This document shows, one piece after another, positions 40,594 to 49,509 of a stretch of DNA of 52,772 bases. The first letter of the stretch is position 1. Each line of letters begins with the position of its first letter. The stretch comes from an uncultured Oscillospiraceae bacterium (GTDB lineage Bacteria; Bacillota; Clostridia; Oscillospirales; Oscillospiraceae), in contig CANQPU010000014.1 of assembly GCA_947625815.1 (NCBI GenBank), positions 1-52,772 of the forward strand, written 5' to 3'. The notes below the pieces were generated by a model. It saw nothing but the letters and a program-made list of their open reading frames with translations, ran no database searches and was not told the DNA's origin. The position numbers were made by a program, and so were the translations under genes.

Positions 40594-40622
40594 TTGTACT
40601 CTCTTTTCATTTTTGGTATAAT
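40594..40622 (+). promoter_or_regulatory. promoter of the recJ-hemW operon
   Basis: TTGTAC (40594-40599), a 17-base spacer and TATAAT (40617-40622). It is the only clear promoter before the seven-gene plus-strand run to 49369. Confidence 0.75.
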
Positions 40623-40664
40623 ATATTTTTATGAGAACATATGACCTGAGGAGATTGGATCGAA

Positions 40665-42353
40665 GTGAGTATGAGATGGGAGATCCGGGGCTTTGACCGG
40701 GAGAAGGCGGTGGGACTGTGCCGGGGCGGGGTGAACCCGCTGACGGCGGTGGTCCTGGCCTCCCGGGGCGTCACGGATCCGAAGGACGTGGAGGAGCTTC
40801 TGGCGGACGACCTGTCCGTCCTCTCCGACCCCATGGAAATGATCGATATGGACAAGGCCGCCCGGCGCGTCAAAAGCGCCATCGCCGGGGGAGAGCACGT
40901 GGCCGTTTACGGGGATTACGACGTGGACGGCATCACCGCCAGCTGTCTGATGGCGGAGTACCTGCGCTCCCGGGGCCTGACCTGCGATATCTACATACCC
41001 GAGCGGCTGGAGGAGGGCTACGGCGTCAAATCGGCGGCCCTGGATACGCTGAAGGCCCGGGGGGCGAGCCTCGTCATCACCGTGGACTGCGGGATCACGG
41101 CCCACGAGGAGGCGCGGCACGCGAAGGAGATCGGCCTGGACCTGGTCATCACCGACCACCACGAGTGCGTGGGCGACGTGCCCGCGGCCGCGGCGGCGGT
41201 GGATCCCAGGCGGCCCGACTGTCCCTCCCGCTCCAAGTCCCTGGCCGGCGTGGGTGTGGCCTTCAAGCTCGTCTGCGCCATCGAGGGCCCGGGCAGCGAG
41301 GAGGCGCTGCTGGAGCGGTTCGCCGATCTGGTGGCGACCGGCACCGTGGCGGACGTGATGCCCGTGACGGGGGAGAACAGGGTCCTCATCAAGCGGGGCC
41401 TGGCCGAGCTGAAGAAGGGCGTAAGACCGGGGCTCCGGGAGCTGCGCGCCGCCTCCGGACAGGAGGGGAAGGCCCCCACGGTGGGGAACGTGGGCTTTGC
41501 CCTGGCCCCGCGCATCAACGCGGCGGGGAGGCTGGGCAACACCGACGTGGCCGTGGAGCTTTTGCTGACCCATGACGGGAGGAGAGCCGCCGAGCTGGCC
41601 GGACGGCTTTGCGATATGAACCGGGAACGCCAGAGGATCGAGGGGGAGATGTACCGGGAGGCCCTGGAGATGCTGGAGAAGGCCCCCCCGGAGGGGAGGC
41701 CCGTCGTTCTGGCGTCGGATACCTGGCACCAGGGCGTCTGCGGGATCGTGGCCTCGCGTCTGGCGGAGAGATTTGCCCTGCCGGCGGTGATGATCTGCCT
41801 CCGGGACGGCATCGGCCGCGGCTCCTGCCGGAGCGTGGAGGGCTTCAACCTGGTGAACGCCCTGTCCCGGTGCCGCGGGACGCTTTTGGGCTTCGGCGGC
41901 CACGAGATGGCCGCGGGCCTGACCATCGGCGAGGACAGGATCGACGACTTCCGCCGGGAGCTTGGCGGGTGCTACGCCGCGTCGGCCCCCGCGCCGGCGG
42001 AGCGGGCCCTGACGGTGGATCTGGAGGTCAAAAAGCCCGAGCTGCTGGCCCTGCGCAACGTGGAGGCGCTGGAGGCGCTGGAGCCCTACGGGACGGGGAA
42101 CCCCCAGCCGGTGCTGTGCATGACGGGGGTGACGGTGGAGAACGCCGCCGGGCTTTCCGAGGGCAGGCACACCAAGCTTTGGGTCAGCCTGGGCGGACAG
42201 GTCTTCGAGGCCGTCTATTTCTCCAAGGGGCCGGAGGAGCTGGGTGTGGCGGCGGGCCAGAGGGCCAATATCGCCTTCACGCCGCAGATCAACGAATTCC
42301 GGGGCCGGCGGGGCGTGCAGCTGTGCCTTGCCGATTTCGCCGCCGATCAATAA
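40665..42353 (+). CDS. recJ: single-stranded-DNA-specific exonuclease RecJ
   Basis: A 562-residue DHH/DHHA1 5'-3' exonuclease used in recombination and mismatch repair. VYGDYDVDG (Asp84, 86, 88), DCGI and the DHH motif in TDHHE bind Mn. DHHA1 features (GFGGHEMAAG) follow, then an OB domain. A GTG at 40665 is 11 bases from GAGGAG; an ATG at 40671 is also possible. relA starts 20 bases downstream. Confidence 0.95.
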   Translation: MSMRWEIRGFDREKAVGLCRGGVNPLTAVVLASRGVTDPKDVEELLADDLSVLSDPMEMIDMDKAARRVKSAIAGGEHVAVYGDYDVDGITASCLMAEYLRSRGLTCDIYIPERLEEGYGVKSAALDTLKARGASLVITVDCGITAHEEARHAKEIGLDLVITDHHECVGDVPAAAAAVDPRRPDCPSRSKSLAGVGVAFKLVCAIEGPGSEEALLERFADLVATGTVADVMPVTGENRVLIKRGLAELKKGVRPGLRELRAASGQEGKAPTVGNVGFALAPRINAAGRLGNTDVAVELLLTHDGRRAAELAGRLCDMNRERQRIEGEMYREALEMLEKAPPEGRPVVLASDTWHQGVCGIVASRLAERFALPAVMICLRDGIGRGSCRSVEGFNLVNALSRCRGTLLGFGGHEMAAGLTIGEDRIDDFRRELGGCYAASAPAPAERALTVDLEVKKPELLALRNVEALEALEPYGTGNPQPVLCMTGVTVENAAGLSEGRHTKLWVSLGGQVFEAVYFSKGPEELGVAAGQRANIAFTPQINEFRGRRGVQLCLADFAADQ

Positions 42354-42373
42354 ACTCTTTTTCAGGTGAAAAC

Positions 42374-44581
42374 ATGGACGCTACCGATACAAAAACAGAA
42401 TATTCCGGCCTGGGCGAGGAGCAGTACAGGGCGCTGGAGCAGGCGATGAGCCAGAGCACACAGATCCGGGATACCGGCCGGGTGCGGGAGGCCTTCGAGT
42501 TCGCCAGAGACTCCCACGGCGACCAGCTCCGAAAGGACGGAAGCCCCTATATCACCCACCCCGTGGCCGCGGCCGTCATCGTGGCCGAAATGGGGCTGGA
42601 CGAGGACTCCGTGATCGCCGCGCTCCTGCATGACGTGATCGAGGACACCACCGTCACCCACGAGGAGGTGGCCAAGCGGTTCGGCGAGTCCGTGGCCGGC
42701 ATCGTGGAGGGCGTCACAAAGCTTACGAAGATCCGCTATACCTCCAAGGAGGAGGAGCAGATGGAGAACCTCCGGAAGATGCTCCTGGCCATGGCGCGGG
42801 ATATCCGGGTGGTCCTCATCAAGATGGCCGACCGCCTCCACAACATGCGGACCATGGAATATCAGTCCAGCGAGAAGCAGCTGGAAAAGTCCCGGGAGAC
42901 CATGGAGATCTACGCCCCCATCGCCCACCGGCTGGGGATGCAGAAGATCAAGCTGGAGCTGGAGGACCTGTCCCTGCTCTACCTGGACCCCGTGGGCTAT
43001 CACGAGATCGAGAACGCCCTGAAGGAGCGGGAGGTCAGGAACGCCGGGTTCATGGAGCGGACCGAGGCCGCCATCCGGAAGCGCATGGAGGACGCCCACA
43101 TCAAATGCGGCGTCCAGTCGCGGACCAAGGACATCTATTCCATCTACCGAAAAATGTTCGGGAAATCCATGGAATTCGACGAGATCATGGATATTTACGC
43201 CTTCCGGGTGATCGTGGATGACATCGCCGAGTGCTACAACGTCCTGGGGTGCATCCACGAGCTCTACAAGCCGGTCCCCGGGAGGTTCAAGGACTATATC
43301 GGCACGCCCAAGCCCAACATGTACCAGTCCCTGCACACCACGGTCATCGGGACGGAGGGGATCCCCTTTGAGGTGCAGATCCGCACCTGGGAGATGCACC
43401 GCACCGCCGAGTACGGCATCGCCGCCCACTGGAAGTACAAGGAGGGCATCGAGAGCCGCGGCGACGAGGACAAATTCGCCTGGATCCGGAACCTTTTGGA
43501 GACGCAGGAGGACTCGGACGCCTCGGACTTCATTTCCAATCTGAAGGTGGATATGTTCGCCGACGAGGTCTTCGTCTTCACCCCCCACGGGGACGTGAAG
43601 AGCCTGCCCGCCGGGTCCACGCCCATTGACTTCGCTTACAGCATCCACTCCGCCATCGGCAACCGGATGACCTGCGCCAAGGTCAACGGGCGCATCGTGC
43701 CCTTTTCCCACGTGCTGCAAAACGGCGACGTGGTGGAGGTCATCACCTCCAACACCTCCAAGGGCCCCAGCCGGGACTGGCTGACGCTGGTCAAATCCTC
43801 CGAGGCGCGCAACAAGATCCGCCAGTGGTTCAAGAGGGAGCGCCGGGAGGAGAACATCGTCACGGGCCGGGCCGCCTTTGAGGCGGAGATGCGCCGTCAG
43901 GCGGTGCCCCTCTCCGTCCTCAACGACGAGAAGGCCCTGCCCAGACTTTTAGAGCGCATCTCCGTGTCGGCGCTGGACGATATGTACGCCTCCATAGGCT
44001 ATGGGGGCCTTTCGGCCCAGAAGACGGTCAACAACATCAAGGACGAGATGCGCCTTATTGAGCGGAACGCCCGGAAATTCGGGGCCTCGCCCTTCTGGGC
44101 CGGCTCGGACGGCAAGCAGCCCAAGGCCGTCAACGGCATCATCGTGGAGGGCATCGACAACTGCCTGGTCAAGTTCTCCCACTGCTGTATGCCGGTGCCG
44201 GGGGATGAGATCGTGGGCTTCATCACCCGGGGCTACGGCGTCTCCATCCACCGCACGGACTGCCGGAATTACGAGTCGTCCGCGGAAAAGGACGAGGACA
44301 GGGACCGCTGGATCCGCGTCCACTGGGCCCCGGGGGAGGACGACCTCTACCAGACCTCCGTGGCCATCACGGCCACGGACCGGGACGGCCTGGTCATGGA
44401 CATCGCCACGGTCCTCAGCTCCCTGAAGATCAAGGTGGACGCCCTCACCGCCCGCAACCAGTCGGGACTGGCCGTGGTCTACATCACCATGCGCGTCCAC
44501 GACAAGTCCGAGCTGGCGGCCGCCATGACGCGGATCATGAACATCCGCTCCGTCCAGGAGGTCAAGCGGCAGGGAGCCTGA
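42374..44581 (+). CDS. relA: bifunctional (p)ppGpp synthetase/hydrolase
   Basis: A 735-residue RelA/SpoT homologue (Rel). The HD hydrolase domain has His62, His86-Asp87 and Glu90-Asp91. The synthetase domain includes YSIYRKM and DIYAFRVIV; then comes TGS (FVFTPHGDVKSLPAGST), a zinc-finger/RIS region with CCMPVPGD, and a C-terminal ACT domain. All hydrolase ligands are present, so it should both make and degrade (p)ppGpp. CAGGTGAAAAC precedes the ATG. It controls the stringent response. Confidence 0.97.
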   Translation: MDATDTKTEYSGLGEEQYRALEQAMSQSTQIRDTGRVREAFEFARDSHGDQLRKDGSPYITHPVAAAVIVAEMGLDEDSVIAALLHDVIEDTTVTHEEVAKRFGESVAGIVEGVTKLTKIRYTSKEEEQMENLRKMLLAMARDIRVVLIKMADRLHNMRTMEYQSSEKQLEKSRETMEIYAPIAHRLGMQKIKLELEDLSLLYLDPVGYHEIENALKEREVRNAGFMERTEAAIRKRMEDAHIKCGVQSRTKDIYSIYRKMFGKSMEFDEIMDIYAFRVIVDDIAECYNVLGCIHELYKPVPGRFKDYIGTPKPNMYQSLHTTVIGTEGIPFEVQIRTWEMHRTAEYGIAAHWKYKEGIESRGDEDKFAWIRNLLETQEDSDASDFISNLKVDMFADEVFVFTPHGDVKSLPAGSTPIDFAYSIHSAIGNRMTCAKVNGRIVPFSHVLQNGDVVEVITSNTSKGPSRDWLTLVKSSEARNKIRQWFKRERREENIVTGRAAFEAEMRRQAVPLSVLNDEKALPRLLERISVSALDDMYASIGYGGLSAQKTVNNIKDEMRLIERNARKFGASPFWAGSDGKQPKAVNGIIVEGIDNCLVKFSHCCMPVPGDEIVGFITRGYGVSIHRTDCRNYESSAEKDEDRDRWIRVHWAPGEDDLYQTSVAITATDRDGLVMDIATVLSSLKIKVDALTARNQSGLAVVYITMRVHDKSELAAAMTRIMNIRSVQEVKRQGA

Positions 44582-44614
44582 CCTTGCCATGACTATACCG
44601 AAAAGGAGAGACGT

Positions 44615-45055
44615 ATGCGCGCTGTTGTGACAAGGGTCACCTCCGCCTCCGTAGAGATCAACGGAGAAACCGTCGCACAAATCAACACCGGCTTCCTGGT
44701 GCTGCTGGGCGTCCACCGGGACGACACGTCCGAGGACGCGAAGAAGCTGGCGGACAAGGTCTGCGGGCTTCGTGTATTTGAGGACGACGCGGGCAAAATG
44801 AATCTGAATCTGGCCGCCGCAGGAGGGAGCATCCTGTGCGTCTCCCAATTCACCCTTTTTGCCGATACCGGGTCCCGGCGGCCGGGCTTTACGGAGGCGG
44901 CGCGTCCGGACACGGCGGAGCCGCTCTATGAGCTCTTCATGGACGAGTGTAGAAAACGGGGCTTTACGGTGGAGCACGGCCGCTTCGGCGCCGATATGAA
45001 GGTGGAGTCCGTCAACGACGGGCCCGTGACGATACTTCTGGACACGAGAGGATGA
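44615..45055 (+). CDS. dtd: D-aminoacyl-tRNA deacylase
   Basis: A 146-residue homodimeric enzyme that removes D-amino acids (and Gly) from mischarged tRNA. The two active-site motifs are SQFTL and the GPVT cis-Pro motif (NDGPVT). AAGGAGAGACGT precedes the ATG. The relA-dtd order is common in Gram-positives. Confidence 0.96.
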   Translation: MRAVVTRVTSASVEINGETVAQINTGFLVLLGVHRDDTSEDAKKLADKVCGLRVFEDDAGKMNLNLAAAGGSILCVSQFTLFADTGSRRPGFTEAARPDTAEPLYELFMDECRKRGFTVEHGRFGADMKVESVNDGPVTILLDTRG

Positions 45056-45061
45056 AACGGA

Positions 45062-45670
45062 ATGCTGATCAAGACCCTTCCCCTTGGGCACATGGAGGCC
45101 AACTGCTATGTGGCGGCGGATGAGCGCACGCTGGAGTGCGCCGTCATCGACCCGGGCGATGAGTTCAATACCATTATGGACTATCTGGAGGAGACAAAGC
45201 TCAAGCCCCGCGCCATCCTCCTGACCCACGGCCATTACGACCACACCGGCGCCGCGGCGGCGCTCCACGAGGAGACGGGAGCGCCCATTTTCATCCACCG
45301 GGCCGACTTTACCCGGGAGCCCGGTGAGAGCTACCGCTACCGCGGCCCGGAGGACACGCGCTTCTGGTCCGACGGGGACGTGGTCACCGTCGGCTCCCTC
45401 CGGTTCCGGGTGATGGAGACGCCGGGCCACTCCCCCGGGTCCGTGACGATCAAGGTGGAGGACGCCCTCTTCACCGGGGACACCCTCTTTGCCGGCTCCT
45501 GCGGGCGGACGGATCTGCCCGGCGGGGATATGGACGCGCTGATGGCGTCCCTGCGGAGGCTGGCGGACATCCCCGGCAATTACGAGGTCTACCCGGGGCA
45601 TATGGATCCCACCACGCTGGATGTGGAGAAGGCCACGAATTACTACATGAGGTACGCCAAAGGACTATGA
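45062..45670 (+). CDS. metallo-beta-lactamase-fold hydrolase (glyoxalase II-like)
   Basis: A 202-residue MBL-fold protein of the YcbL/glyoxalase-II-like class. The metal motif THGHYDH, His in PGHSPGS, Asp in FTGDTLF and a C-terminal His in YPGH are all present. The thioester or other substrate is unknown. The stop overlaps the hemZ ATG by four bases. Confidence 0.9.
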   Translation: MLIKTLPLGHMEANCYVAADERTLECAVIDPGDEFNTIMDYLEETKLKPRAILLTHGHYDHTGAAAALHEETGAPIFIHRADFTREPGESYRYRGPEDTRFWSDGDVVTVGSLRFRVMETPGHSPGSVTIKVEDALFTGDTLFAGSCGRTDLPGGDMDALMASLRRLADIPGNYEVYPGHMDPTTLDVEKATNYYMRYAKGL

Positions 45671-47154
45671 AGCTGTATCTTGCGGGACATGACTACAAAT
45701 ACGCCGTGGAGCAGATCCTGCTGGCGCTTTTCCCCGGCGAGCGGCCGGAGTATCCGGACGTCCCGCCGGCGGAGGGCGAGAGCTGGGCGAGGGTGGAGCT
45801 CATGGGGGAGCGGGCCCTGTGCCGGGTGGAGCTGTGCGTGGACGGCAGGCGCGGCGAGGCGGAGCAGACCGGGGACGACGCCCTTGTCCGGACGGAACCT
45901 TTTCGGGACAGGGAGTGTCAAAAGATCATAAAACTGGCATTCTACAAGGCGGCCATGGAGATCCGGGAGAAAAAGCCCGTCTGGGGCGCCCTCACCGGGA
46001 TCAGGCCGGGGACGCTGGTGACGCGGATGCTGGAGGCGGGCCTGGACGACGCCGGGGCCCTCCGAAGGATGGAGGAGGAGTATTTCGTCTCCCCGGAGAG
46101 GGCCAGACTGTGCCTGCAAACCGCCAGGGCCTCCCTGCGGGCGGCAAAAGAGCTGGAGCCGGGGGACATCGCCCTCTATGTGGGGATCCCCTTCTGCCCC
46201 ACCAGGTGCGCCTACTGCTCCTTCGTCAGCCAGAGCGTGGAGAAGTCCATGAAGCTGATCCCCGACTTCCTCAAGGCGCTCCGCCGGGAGATCGCCGCCA
46301 CGGCCGAAACGGCGAAGAGACTGGGCCTGCGGCCCGTGGCCGTCTACATCGGCGGGGGAACGCCCACCACGCTGTCGGCGGAGGAGCTGGGGGAGCTGAT
46401 CGGGTGGCTTGAGGAGAGCTTCGACCTTCGCCATGTCCGGGAATTTTGCGTGGAGGCGGGAAGGCCCGATACGATCACGGCCGAGAAGCTCCGGGCCCTC
46501 AGGGGCGTCACCCGGGTCAGCATCAATCCCCAGTCCATGTCGGACACGGTGCTCGCCGCCATCGGACGCAGGCACTCGGCGGAGGACATACGGGCGGCTT
46601 ACAGGCTGGCCCGGGAGAACGGCGGCTTTGAGGTGAACATGGACCTGATCGCCGGCCTTCCGGCGGACACGCCGGAGACGTTTGACAGGACGGTGGAGGA
46701 GGTCATCGCCATGGCCCCGGAGAACATCACCGTCCACACCCTGGCCCTCAAGAAGGGCTCGCGGATCACCGAGGAGGACACCGCCCGGCCCGACGGGGAG
46801 ACGGTGGAGAAAATGCTGGATTCGGCCAACGGGAGGCTGGAAAAGGCGGGGTATGTGCCCTACTACCTGTACCGGCAGAAGTACATGTCCGGCGGCTTTG
46901 AGAACGTGGGCTGGGCCAAGCCGGGCAGCGAGAGCTTATATAACATCCTCATCATGGAGGAGCTCTGCACCATCCTGGCCATGGGGGGAGGTGGGTCCAC
47001 CAAGCTGGTGGACCGGAGGACGGGGCGGATCGAGCGGATCTTTGACCCCAAATATCCCAAGGAGTACATGGAGAATATGGACCGGATCGTGGCGGACAAG
47101 GAGAAGATCGCGGACTTTTACAGGCAGACGGGAGGCATCGACAGTGACATATGA
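45667..47154 (+). CDS. hemZ: coproporphyrinogen dehydrogenase HemZ (radical SAM)
   Basis: A 495-residue radical SAM protein of the HemZ/oxygen-independent coproporphyrinogen oxidase-like group. After an N-terminal domain of about 165 residues comes CPTRCAYC, the CxxxCxxC that binds the 4Fe-4S cluster, followed by YIGGGTPTTL. It is associated with anaerobic tetrapyrrole metabolism; the exact reaction of HemZ is not well established. No other haem-synthesis genes are nearby. Confidence 0.9.
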   Translation: MKLYLAGHDYKYAVEQILLALFPGERPEYPDVPPAEGESWARVELMGERALCRVELCVDGRRGEAEQTGDDALVRTEPFRDRECQKIIKLAFYKAAMEIREKKPVWGALTGIRPGTLVTRMLEAGLDDAGALRRMEEEYFVSPERARLCLQTARASLRAAKELEPGDIALYVGIPFCPTRCAYCSFVSQSVEKSMKLIPDFLKALRREIAATAETAKRLGLRPVAVYIGGGTPTTLSAEELGELIGWLEESFDLRHVREFCVEAGRPDTITAEKLRALRGVTRVSINPQSMSDTVLAAIGRRHSAEDIRAAYRLARENGGFEVNMDLIAGLPADTPETFDRTVEEVIAMAPENITVHTLALKKGSRITEEDTARPDGETVEKMLDSANGRLEKAGYVPYYLYRQKYMSGGFENVGWAKPGSESLYNILIMEELCTILAMGGGGSTKLVDRRTGRIERIFDPKYPKEYMENMDRIVADKEKIADFYRQTGGIDSDI

Positions 47155-48079
47155 CATCGGGAAGATCAACGCGCTGACGGCATCGGCTCCGGAGGAGCTG
47201 GTCCGGCAGGCCGACGAGGCGTATTTTGAAAGGGTGAGGGCGGCGGCGGACGCCATCCGCCGGAACCTGGCCAGATGCCCCATCGTGCTGCTCTCGGGCC
47301 CCTCGGGCGCGGGGAAGACCACCACCGCCCGGAACATCGAGACTGAGCTGGAGCGCCAGGGGATCAATTCCCACACCATATCCATGGACAACTATTTCAA
47401 CACCCTGGATCAGCGCACCTGCCCGCGGACGCCGGAGGGGGACATCGACTTTGAGTCCCCCAGGCTCATGGACATGGACCTTTTGAACGAACATTTCGCC
47501 ATGCTGGCCGAGGGCCGGGAGATCCGCGTCCCCTATTTCATGTTCACCCGGCAGAAGCGCTCCGTGAGCCAATTCACCCCCATGAGACTCGGGAAGAACG
47601 AGGTGGCCATCTTCGAGGGCATCCACGCCCTCAATGACGAGATCACCGACAGGAATCCCGGGGCCTTCAAGCTCTATATCTCCGCCAGCTCCCAGATCGA
47701 CTTCCCCGGCGGGAAGGTCTTCCGGCCGGAGTGGATACGCCTTGTGCGCCGGGTGGTCCGGGACAACAATTTCCGGGGCGCGGACGCGGACTATACGCTG
47801 TCCATGTGGGCCAACGTCATGCGCGGGGAACGGCAGCACATCACGCCCTTCATCCCCAAGGCGGACATGAGCTTCGACACCACCCTGGCCTATGAGATGA
47901 GCGTGCTGGCGCCCCAGGCGCTGCCCCTTTTTGAAAAGCTCACGGAGGGCCGGCCCGCCTTCGAGGAGGTCCGGGAGATCCTCCCGCTTTTGCGGGGCAT
48001 CACGGGCCTTGACGAAAAATATGTGCCCGCCACGTCGCTCCTGCGGGAGTTCATCGGCGGCGGCGTGTACAGCTACTGA
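47144..48079 (+). CDS. uridine kinase-like nucleoside kinase
   Basis: A 311-residue P-loop kinase of the uridine kinase/phosphoribulokinase family. GPSGAGKTT is the Walker A, SMDNYF the base/ribose-binding Asp, and FEGIHAL a Walker-B-like strand. A GTG at 47144 with GGAGG eight bases upstream is chosen; it overlaps the 3' end of hemZ by 11 bases. Many clostridial homologues, as I recall, carry an N-terminal TGS/ThrRS-like domain of over 200 residues that is missing here. Confidence 0.85.
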   Translation: MTYDIGKINALTASAPEELVRQADEAYFERVRAAADAIRRNLARCPIVLLSGPSGAGKTTTARNIETELERQGINSHTISMDNYFNTLDQRTCPRTPEGDIDFESPRLMDMDLLNEHFAMLAEGREIRVPYFMFTRQKRSVSQFTPMRLGKNEVAIFEGIHALNDEITDRNPGAFKLYISASSQIDFPGGKVFRPEWIRLVRRVVRDNNFRGADADYTLSMWANVMRGERQHITPFIPKADMSFDTTLAYEMSVLAPQALPLFEKLTEGRPAFEEVREILPLLRGITGLDEKYVPATSLLREFIGGGVYSY

Positions 48080-48115
48080 ACCTCTTCCGGGAGAGAGAGA
48101 AAGGAAGACGCCCGA

Positions 48116-49369
48116 ATGGACAAGCTGCTGGGGATCTATATACACATACCCTTTTGCGCCGGGAAGTGCGCCTACTGCGACTTTTATTCCCTGGTGGGCC
48201 GGGAGGACCTGATGCCCCGTTATCAGAAGGCCCTCCTCACCCATATCCGGGAGGCCTCCCAGCAGCTGCAGGGCTACATCATCGACACCATCTACATCGG
48301 CGGCGGGACCCCCAGCTTCTACGGGGCCGCGCGGCTCGTGGAGCTCATGAGGGCGCTCAAGAAATACGGACGGGTCCTGGTGGACGGGGAATTCACCGTG
48401 GAGGTCAACCCGGAGAGCATCACCTTTCAGGACATGGCGCGGCTCCGCAGGGCGGGGTTCAACCGGCTCAGCATCGGCGCCCAGTCGGCCAACGACGGGA
48501 TCCTGAAGAGCATCGGCCGGCTCCACGATTTCGCCCGGGTCGAGGAGACGGTGATGAACGCCCGGAAGGCCGGGTTTGAGAACGTGTCCATCGACCTGAT
48601 CTACGGACTGCCCAGCCAGACCAGAGACGACTGGGCGGATACGCTGACGAAGACGCTGGCCCTGAAGCCGGAGCATTTGAGCTGCTACGGGCTGAAGATC
48701 GAGGAGGGCACGGCCCTCTACCAGTTCAAGGACTCGCCCTTTATCCCGGACGACGACCTCCAGGCGGACATGTACCTTTACGCCGTGGACGCCCTGAACC
48801 GGTACGGGTACAGGCAGTATGAGGTGTCCAATTTCGCCCGCCGGGGCTTTGCCTCCCGGCACAACCTGAAATACTGGCAGATGGGGGAGTATATGGGCTT
48901 CGGCGCCGCGGCGCACTCCTGCGTCTCCGGCCAGCGGTACAGCTGCATCGCGGACATGGAGCTCTATGCCGACAACATCCTGGCCGGCCGGAGCGTGGTG
49001 GATCACGCCGAGAGCGTGACGGACTTTGAAAGGGCCGGGGAATATCTGATGCTGGGCCTGCGCACCACCCGCGGCATCTCGGAGCAGGAATATTACGACA
49101 TTTTCCCCTGCAAATTCGACATGGCCAGGGATATCATGCAGTCCTATGTGGAGCGGGGATGGATGACCAGGAGCGACGAGGACCGCTGGAGCTTCACGCC
49201 GGAGGGGTTCCTGCTGTCCAATGTGCTGATCGGGGAGATCCTGGACGCCCAGACGAAGCAGAGGATGAACATCGTCTCCCCCTGGAAGCGGGACGAGGAC
49301 GAGACGTACCAGTTTTCCATGTTCTCCAAACGGCCCGGAGAGGTCCAGCTCTTCCACGGGATCGGATAA
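48116..49369 (+). CDS. hemW: radical SAM haem chaperone HemW
   Basis: A 417-residue radical SAM protein. CAGKCAYCDF is the CxxxCxxC cluster motif preceded by IYIHIPF, then YIGGGTPSF, and a C-terminal HemN-like domain. It lacks the extra Cys found in true coproporphyrinogen oxidases in the N-terminal motif (HemN has CxxxCxxCxC), matching HemW. AGAAAGGAAG lies ten bases before the ATG. It is the last gene of the recJ operon; a weak AATCCGT/ACGGATT inverted repeat follows. Confidence 0.92.
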   Translation: MDKLLGIYIHIPFCAGKCAYCDFYSLVGREDLMPRYQKALLTHIREASQQLQGYIIDTIYIGGGTPSFYGAARLVELMRALKKYGRVLVDGEFTVEVNPESITFQDMARLRRAGFNRLSIGAQSANDGILKSIGRLHDFARVEETVMNARKAGFENVSIDLIYGLPSQTRDDWADTLTKTLALKPEHLSCYGLKIEEGTALYQFKDSPFIPDDDLQADMYLYAVDALNRYGYRQYEVSNFARRGFASRHNLKYWQMGEYMGFGAAAHSCVSGQRYSCIADMELYADNILAGRSVVDHAESVTDFERAGEYLMLGLRTTRGISEQEYYDIFPCKFDMARDIMQSYVERGWMTRSDEDRWSFTPEGFLLSNVLIGEILDAQTKQRMNIVSPWKRDEDETYQFSMFSKRPGEVQLFHGIG

Positions 49370-49427
49370 TCCGTAAGAATGTAAAAAACCGTAACTGAAT
49401 TGATCACAAAAATTCACGGATTTGTCA

Positions 49428-49456
49428 TTGATTTTTGATGGCATGTTATGTAAAAT
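49428..49456 (+). promoter_or_regulatory. promoter of the VanW-domain gene
   Basis: TTGATT (49428-49433), a 17-base spacer and TAAAAT (49451-49456). The ATG at 49510 follows GAGGGTAAGG. Confidence 0.65.
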
Positions 49457-49509
49457 AAAGCTGTATTATGACAACCGGTCTTCGGACTTGAAATACAGAG
49501 GGTAAGGAT

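Noticed and set aside
46952-49444. An 830-codon open frame antisense to hemZ-hemW
   Set aside because: It crosses three well-supported genes, has no ribosome site and has the composition of a reverse-frame artefact. The same applies to 38376-40517 and 40629-42350.
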